From Halomonas icarae (GTDB taxonomy: Bacteria; Pseudomonadota; Gammaproteobacteria; Pseudomonadales; Halomonadaceae), in assembly GCF_009901955.1 (NCBI RefSeq), contig NZ_WUTS01000001.1, positions 2,121,419-2,185,418 of the forward strand: 64,000 nucleotides of DNA, in the 5' to 3' direction. A program made the translations under genes and the position numbers. How positions within the stretch are numbered: the stretch's first letter is position 1; each line of letters opens with the position of its first letter. Under the pieces are notes generated by a model that saw nothing but the letters and a program-made list of their open reading frames with translations, searched no databases and was not told the origin of the DNA. Shown in pieces: positions 38,396 to 49,090 of the stretch.

Positions 38396-39148
38396 TCACT
38401 CATGACCATGATGGTGATGGGTATGCCCCCCTTCGTGGCTGTGTACGTGACCGCCATCGTCTGTTGCATGAAAGTGCGGCGCCATGGGGCCGGGATCGAC
38501 CGGGGCATGACTGCCATCGACGTAGGCGCGATAAAGTTGCCGCACCCAGTCGCACAGCTGGCTCGTGGTTTCGGGGCGCTTGCGTGATATCGCCAGTACC
38601 GGGCGCCCCTCGCGGGCCTTTTCGGCATCCGCGACCATTTGCCCGACGTCGACATCGACATGTTCGGCGAGATCGACCTTGTTGATGACCAGCAGATCGG
38701 CCCCACCGATGCCGGGGCCGCCCTTGCGCGCCACATCGCCGCCTCCGGCGACGTCGAGCACGAAGAGCTGTGCATCGACAAGCGCCGGCGAGAACGTCGC
38801 GGTGAGGTTGTCTCCGCCACTCTCGACGAGCACGATGTCCAGCGGGGCAAAGTCACGCTCGAGATCCTCGATGGCGATCAGGTTCATGGTCACGTCATCG
38901 CGAATCGCGGTATGGGGGCAGGCGCCCGTCTCCACCGCACGGATTCGCTCGGCCGGCAGCACGCCCTCGGAGCGCAGGAAGCGGGCATCCTCGTCGGTGT
39001 AGATATCGTTGGTGATCACGCCGATGACGAATTCATCGCTGAGACTGCGGCACAGCGTCGCGATCACCGAGCTTTTCCCGGTTCCCACGGGACCGGCGAC
39101 ACCGATCCTCAGTGCACGATGCTCGTTCGTCGGGGTTGTCTTCGCCAT
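38396..39148 (-). CDS. ureG: Urease accessory GTPase UreG with C-terminal His-rich tail
   Basis: GTPase that drives nickel insertion into urease. 250 residues from the ATG at 39148 with gaggagaac upstream. Walker [10 protein letters not shown], the metal-binding CPH in [14 protein letters not shown], switch region [13 protein letters not shown] and the specificity motif [11 protein letters not shown] are intact. The last 17 residues hold nine histidines ([16 protein letters not shown]), more than most UreG proteins, and could store or hand over nickel in the absence of UreE. Confidence 0.95.
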   Translation of the reverse strand: MAKTTPTNEHRALRIGVAGPVGTGKSSVIATLCRSLSDEFVIGVITNDIYTDEDARFLRSEGVLPAERIRAVETGACPHTAIRDDVTMNLIAIEDLERDFAPLDIVLVESGGDNLTATFSPALVDAQLFVLDVAGGGDVARKGGPGIGGADLLVINKVDLAEHVDVDVGQMVADAEKAREGRPVLAISRKRPETTSQLCDWVRQLYRAYVDGSHAPVDPGPMAPHFHATDDGGHVHSHEGGHTHHHHGHE

Positions 39149-39170
39149 GCTGTTCTCCTCCATGGCCGGC

Positions 39171-40136
39171 TTATCCGGCACCAGTGTGCTCAGTTTGGCT
39201 GACCACCTCATCACGGTGGCCCTCGGATTCGGGCAGGGGGGCATCCCTGGGTGCCCACGGCGCCCCAAGCGTGTCGAGCCCGGCGCTCAGGCGCCGGCGA
39301 AGCTGCAGGCTATCGGGCGCCACGGCGCTGACGACCATGCCTGGCCCCGGCAGTGGCGCCAGGATGGCGCTGGAATGAAAGGTGGAGGTGGCCGGGGTCC
39401 CGCTCTCCCATGCAGGGTCGACCGCAATGATCGATCCGACGGCACCGTTCTCACCCACGACCGCGGCACCACGCCAGCCATCGGCCTGCGGTCCAACACA
39501 CAGCTGCTGGTGATAGAGCGGGGCATCGTCATGGGTCACCCGCAGGGTGGTGCGGAAATCTCCCGGCGGTTCGCGGTGCCTCCCGAACAGCGTCTCCTCA
39601 CGCATCACCAGCCGGGCACCGCGCTCGAGGCAAACCCGTACGTCATGCTCATGGTCGCAGCCACAAGCCGCGATGATCGGCTCCGGCAGCCAGACCAAGG
39701 TGGCGCCCTCGCCGACTCGCACATTGATTCGCATATGCGAACGCCCACCACATGGGCCCGGCAGCACCAGCATCGCCGAGGCCTCGGTCAGCACCAGTGT
39801 GCTGCCTGCCCCGACATGCACATCGAGCGCATAGTCGTCGCCGCCGAGCGGTCCGGCGGCGCCGGCGGCCAGCATGACACGCGCCACCTCGCGACGACGA
39901 TGGGTCAGCGGCTCCGACTCCTTGGGATGGGCCGGACGCAGGACGAGTGCCCCCTGGGAGCGCAATACACCGACCCTCGAGCGTGCCCGGGCGTCTGCCT
40001 CGGTGGTCAGCACCGCCCGTGACGACATCGCACCCGGCCGTCTCGCACCCTGATCACGAAGCACATGCTCACGAGGCGAGTGCTCATGAGATGAATGCTT
40101 GTGAGATGAATGGTCACGAGGCAAAGAGGCGTACAT
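39171..40136 (-). CDS. ureD: Urease accessory protein UreD with an N-terminal His-rich segment
   Basis: 321 residues. UreD (UreH) scaffolds the urease apoprotein with UreF and UreG. Recognisable segments are [28 protein letters not shown] and [17 protein letters not shown]. The N terminus has [16 protein letters not shown] before the core. The ATG at 40136 lies inside the ureF end (23-bp overlap) and has AGGAG six bases upstream. This supports the long version over a later Met (codon 37) that would exclude the His segment. Confidence 0.9.
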   Translation of the reverse strand: MYASLPRDHSSHKHSSHEHSPREHVLRDQGARRPGAMSSRAVLTTEADARARSRVGVLRSQGALVLRPAHPKESEPLTHRRREVARVMLAAGAAGPLGGDDYALDVHVGAGSTLVLTEASAMLVLPGPCGGRSHMRINVRVGEGATLVWLPEPIIAACGCDHEHDVRVCLERGARLVMREETLFGRHREPPGDFRTTLRVTHDDAPLYHQQLCVGPQADGWRGAAVVGENGAVGSIIAVDPAWESGTPATSTFHSSAILAPLPGPGMVVSAVAPDSLQLRRRLSAGLDTLGAPWAPRDAPLPESEGHRDEVVSQTEHTGAG

Positions 40137-40788
40137 TCCAGCTCCTGTGGTGTTCGGCCGCGATATCGCTCAGAGGAGCCCCCCGCGAAGGCAGCTCGCT
40201 TGCGAGAGCATCGGCGTGATTGGCGGCGGCGTCTGCCAGGCGGTCGAGCCGTTCGGTGGCCCGCGCGAGGGCGGCGTGGACATCGAAGGGGTCGATTCGC
40301 ATCAGCTTCGCCGCGGCCGCGGCCGGCCCCGCCACGCTCTCGTGCAGGATGGCCAGCGCGGCGTCGCGAGGGCCGAGGCCAAGCGCCGCGGCGGCCACCC
40401 CCATGACCACAGGCTGATGGGGGACGGTGCCGAGCCGTGCGAAGTGCGGATGGGGGTGAATGGTGCTCATCACTCGAAGCAGCTGCCTGCCGAGGATTCG
40501 CGACACCGAGCGCAGTTCCGGGGAGGGTGTGCGTGCGTCGAGCTCGGACTCCAGCGCCGATAGTGCCGCGGTGTCATCCCGCGCCACACGCTCACAGGCG
40601 GCGGCGGCGAAGGCCGCGGCAACGAAGCCCGTGGTTTCGGCTCGGCCGACAAGAAACCGTTCGAGCCCCGCTGCGTCCGACACCCTACCCGCCTGAACCG
40701 TTGGCTCCAACCCGCCGGAGTGCGCATAGCCGCCTGCCGGCAAGCGACCATCCGCGAGCAGAAGCAGCGCCGCCTGTCCCTGTGCCAT
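40114..40788 (-). CDS. ureF: Urease accessory protein UreF
   Basis: 224 residues, the all-helical UreF that links UreD with UreG. It opens LLLLADGRLPAGGYAHSGGLEPTVQAG, the family hallmark, and ends at SWNVRLFAS. The wording is closer to the actinobacterial type than to the classical enterobacterial UreF, as I remember both. It follows ureC directly (12 bp) where ureE would normally lie. Confidence 0.93.
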   Translation of the reverse strand: MAQGQAALLLLADGRLPAGGYAHSGGLEPTVQAGRVSDAAGLERFLVGRAETTGFVAAAFAAAACERVARDDTAALSALESELDARTPSPELRSVSRILGRQLLRVMSTIHPHPHFARLGTVPHQPVVMGVAAAALGLGPRDAALAILHESVAGPAAAAAKLMRIDPFDVHAALARATERLDRLADAAANHADALASELPSRGAPLSDIAAEHHRSWNVRLFAS

Positions 40789-40800
40789 ATGCCTTCCTGC

Positions 40801-42510
40801 CTAGAAGAGAAAGTATCGCTGCGCCATCGGTACGTCATCGGTGGGCTCGTGGTCGACAAGCTCGCCATCGATCTTCACCGCATAGGTGTTGGGATCGACC
40901 TCGATCCTGGGCAGCGCCTGGTTTTCGGGCATATCCATCTTGGTCCTGCCGCGACAGCTCTCGATGGCGACAAACTGTCGGTGGGTATTCACACGCCCGG
41001 GTAGCCCATCATCGATTGCCGCCTGGGAGACGAACGCCATGCTGGTCGCTCCTGCCGCAGGGGAGTAGACATTGAAGCCGAGTCGCTCGAGCACGGGCTG
41101 AGGCGTAGGAATCGAGGCGTTCGGATCGCCAAGCGCGGCCGTCGCGGCCATCCCTCCCGTGAAGACGATAGTGGGTCGAATGCCGAAGAGGGCCGGCTGC
41201 CACAGCACCAGGTCGGCCTTCTTGCCCACCTCGATGGAGCCGATATGCTTCTCGAGCCCATGGGCCACCGCGGGGCAGATCGTGTACTTCGCCACATAGC
41301 GGCGCGCCCGGTGATTGTCGGCGTTGCTGTCCCCCGCCAGGGGCCCGCGCAGCTTCTTCATCTGGTGCGCGGTCTGCCAGGTACGGATCACCACCTCACC
41401 GATCCGCCCCATCGCCTGGGCGTCGGAGGACATGATCGAGATCGCACCGAGATCCTGCAGCACGTCCTCGGCCGCGATCGTTCCCGCGCGAACCCGGCTT
41501 TCGGCGAAGGCGAGGTCGTTGGGCACCTGCGGGTTGAGGTGGTGCGCCACCATCACCATATCTAGGTGCTCGTCCACGGTATTGCGAGTGAACGGCCGTG
41601 TCGGGTTGGTCGACGCCGGCAACACGTTGGCCTCGCCCGCGATGCGGATGATATCCGGCGCGTGGCCGCCACCGGCGCCCTCGGTATGGAAGGAGTGGAA
41701 GGTGCGTCCGTCCACCGCCTTGAGCATATCTTCGACAAACCCGGCCTCGTTGAGGGTATCCGAGTGGATCGCTACCTGAACCCCAGAGGCGTCGGCCACC
41801 TGCAGCACGGCATCGATGACCGCTGGCGTCGCACCCCAGTCCTCATGCACCTTGAAGCCACCCACGCCACCGCGGAGCTGCTCCCACATCGCCTCGTGGG
41901 ACATGGTGTTCCCGCGCCCGAGAAACAGCACGTTGACCGGCCAGGGATCGAAGCTCTCCAGCATCCTCTCCATCCACCAGGAACCGGGTGTCGCGAGGGT
42001 GGCCTTCGACCCTTCGGTGGGACCCGTGCCACCGCCCAGCACGGTAGTGGTACCCGATGCCAGGGCGATCTGCATCATCTGGGGGCCGACGAAGTGCACA
42101 TGGGTGTCGATCGCACCCGCCGTGGCAATCAGCCCGTTACCCGCCATGATCTCGGTCGAGGGACCGATCACCAGGTCGGGGTGCACACCATCCATGGTGT
42201 CGGGATTGCCGGCCTTGCCGATCGCGGTAATACGACCATCGCGCACGCCGATGTCGGCCTTGATCACGCCCCAGTGGTCGAGAATGACCGCACCGGTGAT
42301 CACCAGATCCGGGGTGCCCTCGGCACGCGTCGCCGTGGACTGCCCCATCGACTCACGCACCGACTTGCCGCCGCCGAATACCGCCTCGTCACCGCCACCA
42401 CAGCGATCCTCCTCGACCTCGATGACCAGATTGGTATCGGCGAGGCGAATGCGATCGCCCTTGGTCGGACCATACGACGCCACATATTCCGAACGGGAAA
42501 TCTTACCCAT
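40801..42510 (-). CDS. ureC: Urease alpha subunit (catalytic)
   Basis: 569 residues from the ATG at 42510 (gaggaggt upstream). It hydrolyses urea at a dinickel site. Nickel ligands are present: HVHFVGPQ, carbamylated Lys220 in [16 protein letters not shown], and [10 protein letters not shown] plus [13 protein letters not shown]. The usual active-site flap Cys is Ala322 here ([11 protein letters not shown]), while the flanking catalytic His is kept. The sequence wording ([33 protein letters not shown]) is typical of ureases generally and fits the actinobacterial clade too. The start overlaps the ureB stop by 8 bp. Confidence 0.97.
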   Translation of the reverse strand: MGKISRSEYVASYGPTKGDRIRLADTNLVIEVEEDRCGGGDEAVFGGGKSVRESMGQSTATRAEGTPDLVITGAVILDHWGVIKADIGVRDGRITAIGKAGNPDTMDGVHPDLVIGPSTEIMAGNGLIATAGAIDTHVHFVGPQMMQIALASGTTTVLGGGTGPTEGSKATLATPGSWWMERMLESFDPWPVNVLFLGRGNTMSHEAMWEQLRGGVGGFKVHEDWGATPAVIDAVLQVADASGVQVAIHSDTLNEAGFVEDMLKAVDGRTFHSFHTEGAGGGHAPDIIRIAGEANVLPASTNPTRPFTRNTVDEHLDMVMVAHHLNPQVPNDLAFAESRVRAGTIAAEDVLQDLGAISIMSSDAQAMGRIGEVVIRTWQTAHQMKKLRGPLAGDSNADNHRARRYVAKYTICPAVAHGLEKHIGSIEVGKKADLVLWQPALFGIRPTIVFTGGMAATAALGDPNASIPTPQPVLERLGFNVYSPAAGATSMAFVSQAAIDDGLPGRVNTHRQFVAIESCRGRTKMDMPENQALPRIEVDPNTYAVKIDGELVDHEPTDDVPMAQRYFLF

Positions 42511-43030
42511 CGAGACCTCCTCGGCAGAGCCCACGCAGACCGGGCACGATGCGTCGCCCCCGAATAGGGATCAGTTCTACCTCTTCCACGGCCCCGGGCT
42601 CGAAGCGCACGGCGCCCCCCGAAAGCACGTTGAGTCGCTTGCCCCAGGCCGCCTCCCTGTCGAACTCGAGCGCCTCGTTGGCCTCGGCGAAGTGATAGTG
42701 CGAACCGACTTGCACCGGGCGATCCGCGGCGTTGATCACCCTGATCGTGGTGACGGGTTGGCCGGCATTGATCTCGACATCGCCCTCTCCGTAGAGGACC
42801 TCTCCCGGCACCAGAGGGTCGCTCTCCTCGAGCCGCTCCATCGACTCACGACGCGGCGCCTGGCGCGCCCCGGAGCCGGGCCGACGGGGCTCGCTTGGCG
42901 AATGGGCACCCGAGGAGCGTGTGCGCTTCTCGATCTTGTAACCGGGCGCATCGGAGGCGTGCTCCGCCTTCGGCGAATCGGCAGCCATCTTTTCGGGTGG
43001 CCCGAACGGATTGGATGGTTTTCTGGTCAT
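42503..43030 (-). CDS. ureB: Urease beta subunit with a long N-terminal extension
   Basis: 175 residues, whereas stand-alone beta subunits are about 100-110. The C-terminal portion from [19 protein letters not shown] through [28 protein letters not shown] is the standard subunit. The first about 70 residues are rich in Pro, Ser, Lys and Arg and look disordered. The ATG at 43030 overlaps the ureA stop by four bases (ATGA). A shorter start ([14 protein letters not shown]) also exists, so the extension depends on the start used. Confidence 0.93.
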   Translation of the reverse strand: MTRKPSNPFGPPEKMAADSPKAEHASDAPGYKIEKRTRSSGAHSPSEPRRPGSGARQAPRRESMERLEESDPLVPGEVLYGEGDVEINAGQPVTTIRVINAADRPVQVGSHYHFAEANEALEFDREAAWGKRLNVLSGGAVRFEPGAVEEVELIPIRGRRIVPGLRGLCRGGLDG

Positions 43031-43329
43031 TGTACCGGCCCCGTTACCGTCACGAGCTTGGTGCCGTCGGGGAAGGTCGCCTCGACCTGCACTTGAGCGA
43101 GCATCTCCGGCACCCCCTCCATCACATCATCGCGGCTCAGCACATGACGCCCCGACTCCATGAGGTCGGCAACCGTTTCGCCATTGCGAGCCCCCTCGAG
43201 CAGATACGAGGTGATGAGTGCCGTGGCCTCGGGAAGGTTGAGCTTGAGGCCGCGCTCCTTGCGCTCCAGCGCCAGCTTGCCGGCCGTGTAGATCATTAGC
43301 CGCTCTTGCTCGTGCATACTGAGAAACAT
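43027..43329 (-). CDS. ureA: Urease gamma subunit
   Basis: 100 residues, normal length. Conserved stretches are [71 protein letters not shown] and [21 protein letters not shown]. First gene of the urease operon ureABCFDG-ureJ. The preceding 280-base gap contains no seen regulator gene. Confidence 0.97.
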   Translation of the reverse strand: MFLSMHEQERLMIYTAGKLALERKERGLKLNLPEATALITSYLLEGARNGETVADLMESGRHVLSRDDVMEGVPEMLAQVQVEATFPDGTKLVTVTGPVQ

Positions 43330-43612
43330 GGGACTCCCCCTGAGCGTTATGGCAAGAGTCGAGACGACGCCTTTGTCCAGCTGACTCCAGCGTGCCGTTC
43401 GGATAAACAGTCACCCCTCAAGCAAGCTAGCACACCCCCAAGAGGCCACAACGTTGAATTGCCGCTTCTCAAACGGGGCCAAGCCATGCTACCGAGCCAG
43501 GCCTTGTGGAAGTACTCGTAACGCCCCCTCGACAGCCTGTCGCCTCACGACAGGCGGATGCCGGTCTATGCTGTTCGGTGAGAACCCGAATCGATTCTGG
43601 AGGAGGCCCGAT

Positions 43613-44761
43613 ATGCCGGTCATGTTGCGCAGGCTGACCCTCACCCTGCTGCTGAGCGGCCTGACCCTCGGCGCTTGGGCCCAGGCGGCCGAGGCCCTGA
43701 TCGAGGGCCTGGAGAGCGATCATCACACGCTGCGCCTTGAGCGCATCGCCGCCGGTCTCGAACACCCCTGGTCGCTGGTCTTTCTGCCCGACGGCGACCT
43801 GCTGGTCAGTGAACGCCCGGGGCGTCTGGCACGCATCGACCAGGCGGGTCGGATGACCCGCCTGGAGGGTGTCCCCGAGGTGAGCACTCGCGGCCAGGGT
43901 GGCCTGCTCGATCTCGCCCTGCACCCGCGCTTCGGCGATGGTGAGCACGACTGGCTCTACTTCACCTGGAGCCAGCCCGGCAGCGGTGGCAGCGCCACCA
44001 CTCTCTCCCGGGCGCGGCTGGGCGACGACTCCCTGACCCATATCGAGACGCTTTTCGAGCAGGGCCGTTTCTCCGCCCCCGGGCGCCACTATGGCTCGCG
44101 ACTCGCCTGGCTGCCCGACGGCACGCTGCTGATGAGCATCGGTGACCGCGGGCGCGAGCCACCCCGCGCCCAGGATGGCGGCGATCATGCCGGCAGTGTG
44201 CTGCGCCTGACCGACACCGGCGGCGTGCCGCCCGACAACCCCTTCGTCGACGACGCCGCGGTGCTCGACGAGCTCTTCACGCTGGGCAATCGTAACCCCC
44301 AGGGTCTCACCGTCGCAAAGGATGGCACCCCCTGGTCCACCGAACACGGTCCGCGTACCGGAGACGAGCTCAACCGCCTGGTGGGCGGCGACAACTATGG
44401 CTGGCCGGTGGTCAGCCGCGGCAACGACTACGGTACCAATCAGCCCATCGGTCGTGACAGCGCACCGGGCATGCGTGATCCCGTGCATGTCTTCGACGGA
44501 CGCTTCGCCCCCTCGGGGCTGGTCGAGGTCAGCGGCGACACCTTCACCGCCTGGCAGGGTCACTTTCTGGCCGGTGGCCTGGCCAGTGAACGCCTGATCC
44601 GCCTGGCGCTGGAAGGAGATGAGGTGGTGGAACACGAAGTCCTGCTGGAGGGCGAGATCGGACGCATCCGCGACGTCCGACAGGGACCCGACGGCACCAT
44701 CTATCTGCTCGAGGACGCCACGAATGGTGCGCTCTACCGGCTGACGCCGGTAGCCCCTTAA
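43613..44761 (+). CDS. PQQ-dependent sugar dehydrogenase family protein, periplasmic
   Basis: 382 residues from the ATG at 43613, placed by a strong ggaggagg site. The signal peptide ends near GAWAQAAEA. The rest is the six-bladed glucose/sorbosone dehydrogenase fold: LEHPWSLVFLPDGDLLVSERPGRL, RHYGSRLAWLPDGTLLMSIGDRG, NRNPQGLTVAKDGTPWSTEHGPRTGDELN. Relatives (such as E. coli YliI) oxidise aldoses with PQQ and donate electrons to the respiratory chain. Substrate here is unknown, and PQQ genes are not in the window. Confidence 0.88.
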   Translation: MPVMLRRLTLTLLLSGLTLGAWAQAAEALIEGLESDHHTLRLERIAAGLEHPWSLVFLPDGDLLVSERPGRLARIDQAGRMTRLEGVPEVSTRGQGGLLDLALHPRFGDGEHDWLYFTWSQPGSGGSATTLSRARLGDDSLTHIETLFEQGRFSAPGRHYGSRLAWLPDGTLLMSIGDRGREPPRAQDGGDHAGSVLRLTDTGGVPPDNPFVDDAAVLDELFTLGNRNPQGLTVAKDGTPWSTEHGPRTGDELNRLVGGDNYGWPVVSRGNDYGTNQPIGRDSAPGMRDPVHVFDGRFAPSGLVEVSGDTFTAWQGHFLAGGLASERLIRLALEGDEVVEHEVLLEGEIGRIRDVRQGPDGTIYLLEDATNGALYRLTPVAP

Positions 44762-44890
44762 CGTAGCCCCATAGCCTGGCCCCATAGCGCCCCGGGGCCG
44801 CCTTGTCGCGACTCGACTGGATCGCGATAACGACCGGCATGCCGAGTGCGCCTTGACTTGCTACTGGAAGACCGACGTGAGCCAGAATGA

Positions 44891-44926
44891 CGACGCCCGG
44901 GGCAGAACAAGTGCTCCCGGGCGTCG
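44891..44926 (-). terminator. Terminator-like hairpin after purL
   Basis: 11-base perfect arms (cgacgcccggg / cccgggcgtcg) with a 14-base loop, lying just beyond the purL stop codon. U-run weak. Confidence 0.6.
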
Positions 44927-44951
44927 CAAGGTACGGAGGGTTGCTAAGCGA

Positions 44952-47900
44952 TCAGTCGAGCCAGACGCGGGCGTTGCGGAACAGCCGCTGCCAGGCACCG
45001 TCCTGGGTCCACTCGGCGGGACGCCAGGAGTTGGTCACCGCACGCACCACCCGCTCCGGATGGGGCATCATGATGGTGACCCGGCCATCCGGAGTAGTCA
45101 GCCCGGTAACGCCGGAGGGCGAGCCGTTGGGGTTGGCCGGGTAACGAGTGGTGACCTGGCCGTAGTTGTCCACGTAGCGCAACGCCACCTCGCCACTGCC
45201 CTGCAGCTTGCGCAGGTGGGCGCTGTCACGAAACTCGGCGCGCCCCTCGCCGTGGGCCACGGCGATGGGCAGCCGCGAGCCCTCCATGCCGGCCAGCAGG
45301 ATCGAGGGGCTCTTCTCCACCTGGACCATGGCCACGCGAGCCTCGAACTGCTCCGACTCGTTGCGCACGAACCGCGGCCACGCGTCGGCCCCGGGGATCA
45401 GCTCCTTGAGCTGGGCAAGCATCTGACAGCCGTTGCACACGCCCAGCGAGAAGCTGTCCTCGCGCTGGAAGAAGGCCGCGAACTGGTCGCGGGCACGCTC
45501 GTTGAACAGCACCGACTTGGCCCAGCCGCCGCCGGCACCCAACACATCGCCGTAGGAGAAGCCACCGCAGGCCACCAGGCCCTTGAACTCATCCAGCGAC
45601 ACCCTGCCTGCCAGGATATCGCTCATATGCACGTCCACCGACTCGAAGCCGGCGCGGTCGAAGGCCCAGGCCATCTCCACCTGGCCGTTGACCCCCTGCT
45701 CGCGCAGCACCGCCACCGGTGGCCGTGCCAGGTTGAGCCCGGGGGCCTGGAGATAGCGAGCCGCGATATCCTCGTCGACATCGAAGGTGGGGGTGGCAGA
45801 GAGCCCCGGGTCGCGATCGTCGAGCAGGCCGTCGAACTCGCTCTTGGCACACTCGGGATTGTCGCGCAGCGCCTGCAGGCGATAGCTGGTCTCGGCCCAG
45901 GTGCGCTGGGTCCGTAGCCGCGTGGTCTCGAGCAGCGGCTCCTCGAACAGGGTCACCCGCACCTGGTCGTCATAGCGCGGCCGCGCTATGACCCCACAGG
46001 TCTCGAGCCCCGCCGCGGCAAGCTGGGCCAGCACCTCCTCGGTGTGCTCACGGCTCACCTGGATCACCGCGCCCAGCTCCTCGGCGAACAGCGCGTTGAA
46101 GGCCTCCACCGGCTCGTCCACCAGCCAGTCGAGCTTGATCTCGAGACCGGCATGGGCCGCGAAGGCCATCTCCAGCAGGGTCACCAGCAGGCCACCGTCG
46201 CTGCGGTCGTGGTAGGCGAGCAGCTTGCCCTCGGCGTTGAGTCCCTGGATCACCGCGAAGAACGCCTTGAGGTCCTCCGGGTCGTCCAGGTCGGGACACT
46301 CATCCCCCACCTGACCGTAGACCTGGGCAAGGGCCGAGCCACCCAGGCGATTGCGACCTCCACCCAGGTCGATCAGGATCAGGTCGGACTCGTCCTGCTC
46401 CAGATTGATCTGGGGTGTCAGGGTGCGCATGGCATCCGTGACCGGGGCAAAGCCGGTGATCACCAGCGACAGCGGCGAGGTCACACTCTTCTCCTCGCCC
46501 TGGCCATCATCAGAGTCGCCCTCCTCCTGCCAGGCGGTGCGCATGGACATGGAGTCCTTGCCTACCGGCACGGCGATGCCCAGGGCCGGACAGAGCTCCA
46601 TGCCCACGGCATGCACGGCGTCGTAGAGCGCCTGGTTCTCGCCGGGATGGTCGGCGGCACTCATCCAGTTGGCGGAGAGCTTGATGTCGGAGAGCTTCTC
46701 GATGGGCGCGGCGGCCAGGTTGGTGATCGCCTCGGCCACCGCCAGGCGGGCACTGGCGGCCGGGTCGATCAGTGCCACAGGCGGTCGCTCGCCCATGGCC
46801 ATGGCCTCGCCGGCATGGGTGTCGAAGCTCGCCGTGGTCACCGCCACATCGGCCACCGGCACCTGCCAGGGCCCGACCATCTGATCGCGGGCCACCTGGC
46901 CGGTGATCGAGCGGTCACCGATGGTGATCAGAAAGCTCTTGGAGGCCACGGTGGGCAGGCGCAGGACACGATCCATGGCCTCGCGCAGGTCGAGGTTGTC
47001 GAGCATCACGCCCGACAGCTCATGGCTCTGCCGCTGGAAGTCACGGGTCATCTTCGGCGGCTTGCCGAACAGCACGCTCATCGGCAGGTCGACGGGCCGG
47101 CTCTCGAAGTGGCCGTCACGCACCGTCAGGTGATGGGCCTCGGTGGCCTCGCCAACCACGGCGTAGGGGCAGCGCTCACGAGCACACAGGGCCTCGAAGG
47201 TCGCGAGATCCTCCGGCGCCACCGCCAGCACATAACGCTCCTGGGCCTCGTTGCACCAGATCTCCAGCGGGCTCATGCCCGGCTCGGCGTTGGGTACCGC
47301 GCGCAGGTCGAACAGGCCACCGCGCTCGCCATCCTTGACCAGCTCCGGCAGCGCATTGGAGAGACCGCCGGCGCCCACGTCATGGATAAAGCACATCGGG
47401 TTGTTCTCGCCCAGCGCCCAGCAGCGGTCGATCACCTCCTGGGCCCGGCGCTCCATCTCGGGATTGCCACGCTGCACGGAGGCGAAGTCCAGGTCGGCGC
47501 TGGAGGCACCGGACGCCATGGAGGAGGCCGCCCCGCCGCCCAGGCCGATCAGCATCGCCGGGCCGCCCATCACGATCAGCTTGCCGCCTACCGGGATCTC
47601 GCCCTTCTGCACGTGGCCATCGCGGACATTGCCGTAGCCGCCGGCGATCATGATCGGCTTGTGGAAGCCGCGGCGCTCGATGCCATTGGCCCCCATCGCC
47701 TCCTGCTCGTAGGTACGGAAGTAGCCGGTGAGATTCGGCCGACCGAACTCGTTGTTGAAGGCTGCACCGCCGATGGGGCCCTCGAGCATGATCTCAAGCG
47801 CCGAGACGATACGTTCGGGCTTGCCATAGTCGAACGCCTCCCAGGGCTGCACGAATTCGGGGATGCGCAGGTTGGAGACGGTAAAGCCGCTGAGACCCGC

Positions 47901-48914
47901 CTTGGGCTTGCCGCCGATGCCGGTGGCCCCCTCGTCACGGATCTCGCCACCGGCGCCGGTGGCCGCTCCGGGGTGTGGAGCGATGGCCGTCGGGTGGTTG
48001 TGGGTCTCCACCTTCATCAGGATCTGGATCGGCTCTTTATGGCCGGCGTAGGTGGCACGCTCCCCTTCACGACCGGTCAGCGGGGCCGGGAAGAAGCGTG
48101 GTGCCTCGCTACCGCGGATCACCGCGGCGTTATCGCTGTAGGCGGAGAGGATGTCGTCCGGCGAGGCCTGATAGGTATTCTTGATCATCTTGAACAGCGA
48201 GTGCGTCTGCGTCTCACCGTCGATCACCCAGTCGGCATTGAATATCTTGTGACGACAGTGCTCGGAGTTGGCCTGGGCGAACATCATCAGCTCGACATCC
48301 GTGGGGTTGCGTCCCAGTTCGCGGAAGGCTTCGACCAGGTAGTCGATCTCGTCATCCGCCAGGGCCAGGCCAAGCTCGGCGTTGGCGGTCACCAGTGCCT
48401 CGCGCCCGCCCTCGAGAAGGTCGACGCTACCCAGGGGGGCCGGCTCATGGTGAGCGAAAAGCTGTGCCGCATCGCTGGAGTCGGTCAGCACCGTCTCGGT
48501 CATGCGGTCATGCAGGATGGCGATGATCTTCTCGAAGGCCTTCTCGGAGAGCATGCCCTTGAGCTTGACCCGGTAGGCGATGCCGCGCTCGATGCGATTC
48601 ACCTGGGACAGGCCGCAGCTATGGGCGATATCGGTGGCCTTGGAGGACCAAGGCGACTGGGTGCCGATGCGCGGCACCACCAGGAAGAGCTGGCCCTCGC
48701 CGGCATCACCGCCAGCGCTCTGGGGTTCGGCCCCGTAATCGAGCAACTGCTCCAGCACGGACAGGGCCTTGCCGGAAAGCTCACCCGCATGGTCGACGAA
48801 GTGCACATACTCCGCACCCAGCGAGGCAACGTCACCCACGTCATCACGCAGGGCAGCCAGCAGCTTGGCATGACGGAAGGCGGAGAGGGCGGGGGCGCCG
48901 CGCAGTTCGAGCAT
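44952..48914 (-). CDS. purL: Phosphoribosylformylglycinamidine synthase
   Basis: Single-chain purine biosynthesis enzyme converting FGAR to FGAM with glutamine. 1320 residues from the ATG at 48914, similar to E. coli PurL (1295). It begins [18 protein letters not shown]; an upstream extension lacks support. The linker and catalytic domain carries [26 protein letters not shown] wording ([14 protein letters not shown]) and [15 protein letters not shown]. The C-terminal class I glutaminase has [18 protein letters not shown], nucleophile Cys in [10 protein letters not shown], and PHPERVVR. Confidence 0.97.
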   Translation of the reverse strand: MLELRGAPALSAFRHAKLLAALRDDVGDVASLGAEYVHFVDHAGELSGKALSVLEQLLDYGAEPQSAGGDAGEGQLFLVVPRIGTQSPWSSKATDIAHSCGLSQVNRIERGIAYRVKLKGMLSEKAFEKIIAILHDRMTETVLTDSSDAAQLFAHHEPAPLGSVDLLEGGREALVTANAELGLALADDEIDYLVEAFRELGRNPTDVELMMFAQANSEHCRHKIFNADWVIDGETQTHSLFKMIKNTYQASPDDILSAYSDNAAVIRGSEAPRFFPAPLTGREGERATYAGHKEPIQILMKVETHNHPTAIAPHPGAATGAGGEIRDEGATGIGGKPKAGLSGFTVSNLRIPEFVQPWEAFDYGKPERIVSALEIMLEGPIGGAAFNNEFGRPNLTGYFRTYEQEAMGANGIERRGFHKPIMIAGGYGNVRDGHVQKGEIPVGGKLIVMGGPAMLIGLGGGAASSMASGASSADLDFASVQRGNPEMERRAQEVIDRCWALGENNPMCFIHDVGAGGLSNALPELVKDGERGGLFDLRAVPNAEPGMSPLEIWCNEAQERYVLAVAPEDLATFEALCARERCPYAVVGEATEAHHLTVRDGHFESRPVDLPMSVLFGKPPKMTRDFQRQSHELSGVMLDNLDLREAMDRVLRLPTVASKSFLITIGDRSITGQVARDQMVGPWQVPVADVAVTTASFDTHAGEAMAMGERPPVALIDPAASARLAVAEAITNLAAAPIEKLSDIKLSANWMSAADHPGENQALYDAVHAVGMELCPALGIAVPVGKDSMSMRTAWQEEGDSDDGQGEEKSVTSPLSLVITGFAPVTDAMRTLTPQINLEQDESDLILIDLGGGRNRLGGSALAQVYGQVGDECPDLDDPEDLKAFFAVIQGLNAEGKLLAYHDRSDGGLLVTLLEMAFAAHAGLEIKLDWLVDEPVEAFNALFAEELGAVIQVSREHTEEVLAQLAAAGLETCGVIARPRYDDQVRVTLFEEPLLETTRLRTQRTWAETSYRLQALRDNPECAKSEFDGLLDDRDPGLSATPTFDVDEDIAARYLQAPGLNLARPPVAVLREQGVNGQVEMAWAFDRAGFESVDVHMSDILAGRVSLDEFKGLVACGGFSYGDVLGAGGGWAKSVLFNERARDQFAAFFQREDSFSLGVCNGCQMLAQLKELIPGADAWPRFVRNESEQFEARVAMVQVEKSPSILLAGMEGSRLPIAVAHGEGRAEFRDSAHLRKLQGSGEVALRYVDNYGQVTTRYPANPNGSPSGVTGLTTPDGRVTIMMPHPERVVRAVTNSWRPAEWTQDGAWQRLFRNARVWLD

Positions 48915-49090
48915 ATCCAGGAGCCTCTGAGAATCTTTACGATCGGGGGCCGCGGCCTGCGGCACAGAGCGCACATGATACTGGAAAGCCAGTGGCGGAA
49001 GAAATCCGGTTGAGCAAAGAGGCAAGCGCACGGATGACAGCCGCAGCAGGGCTGGGTATCGTGAAGGGCCTCACTGCAGCCGATCACCGC

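Noticed and set aside
43454..43612. Upstream extension of the sugar dehydrogenase frame
   Set aside because: The added residues are Cys/Arg-rich with no signal peptide; the ATG at 43613 has a strong ribosome-binding site and begins a proper signal sequence.
46044..49013. 989-codon plus-strand frame opposite purL
   Set aside because: It is the complementary shadow of purL in a high-GC genome, rich in His, Gly, Ala and Arg without any domain.
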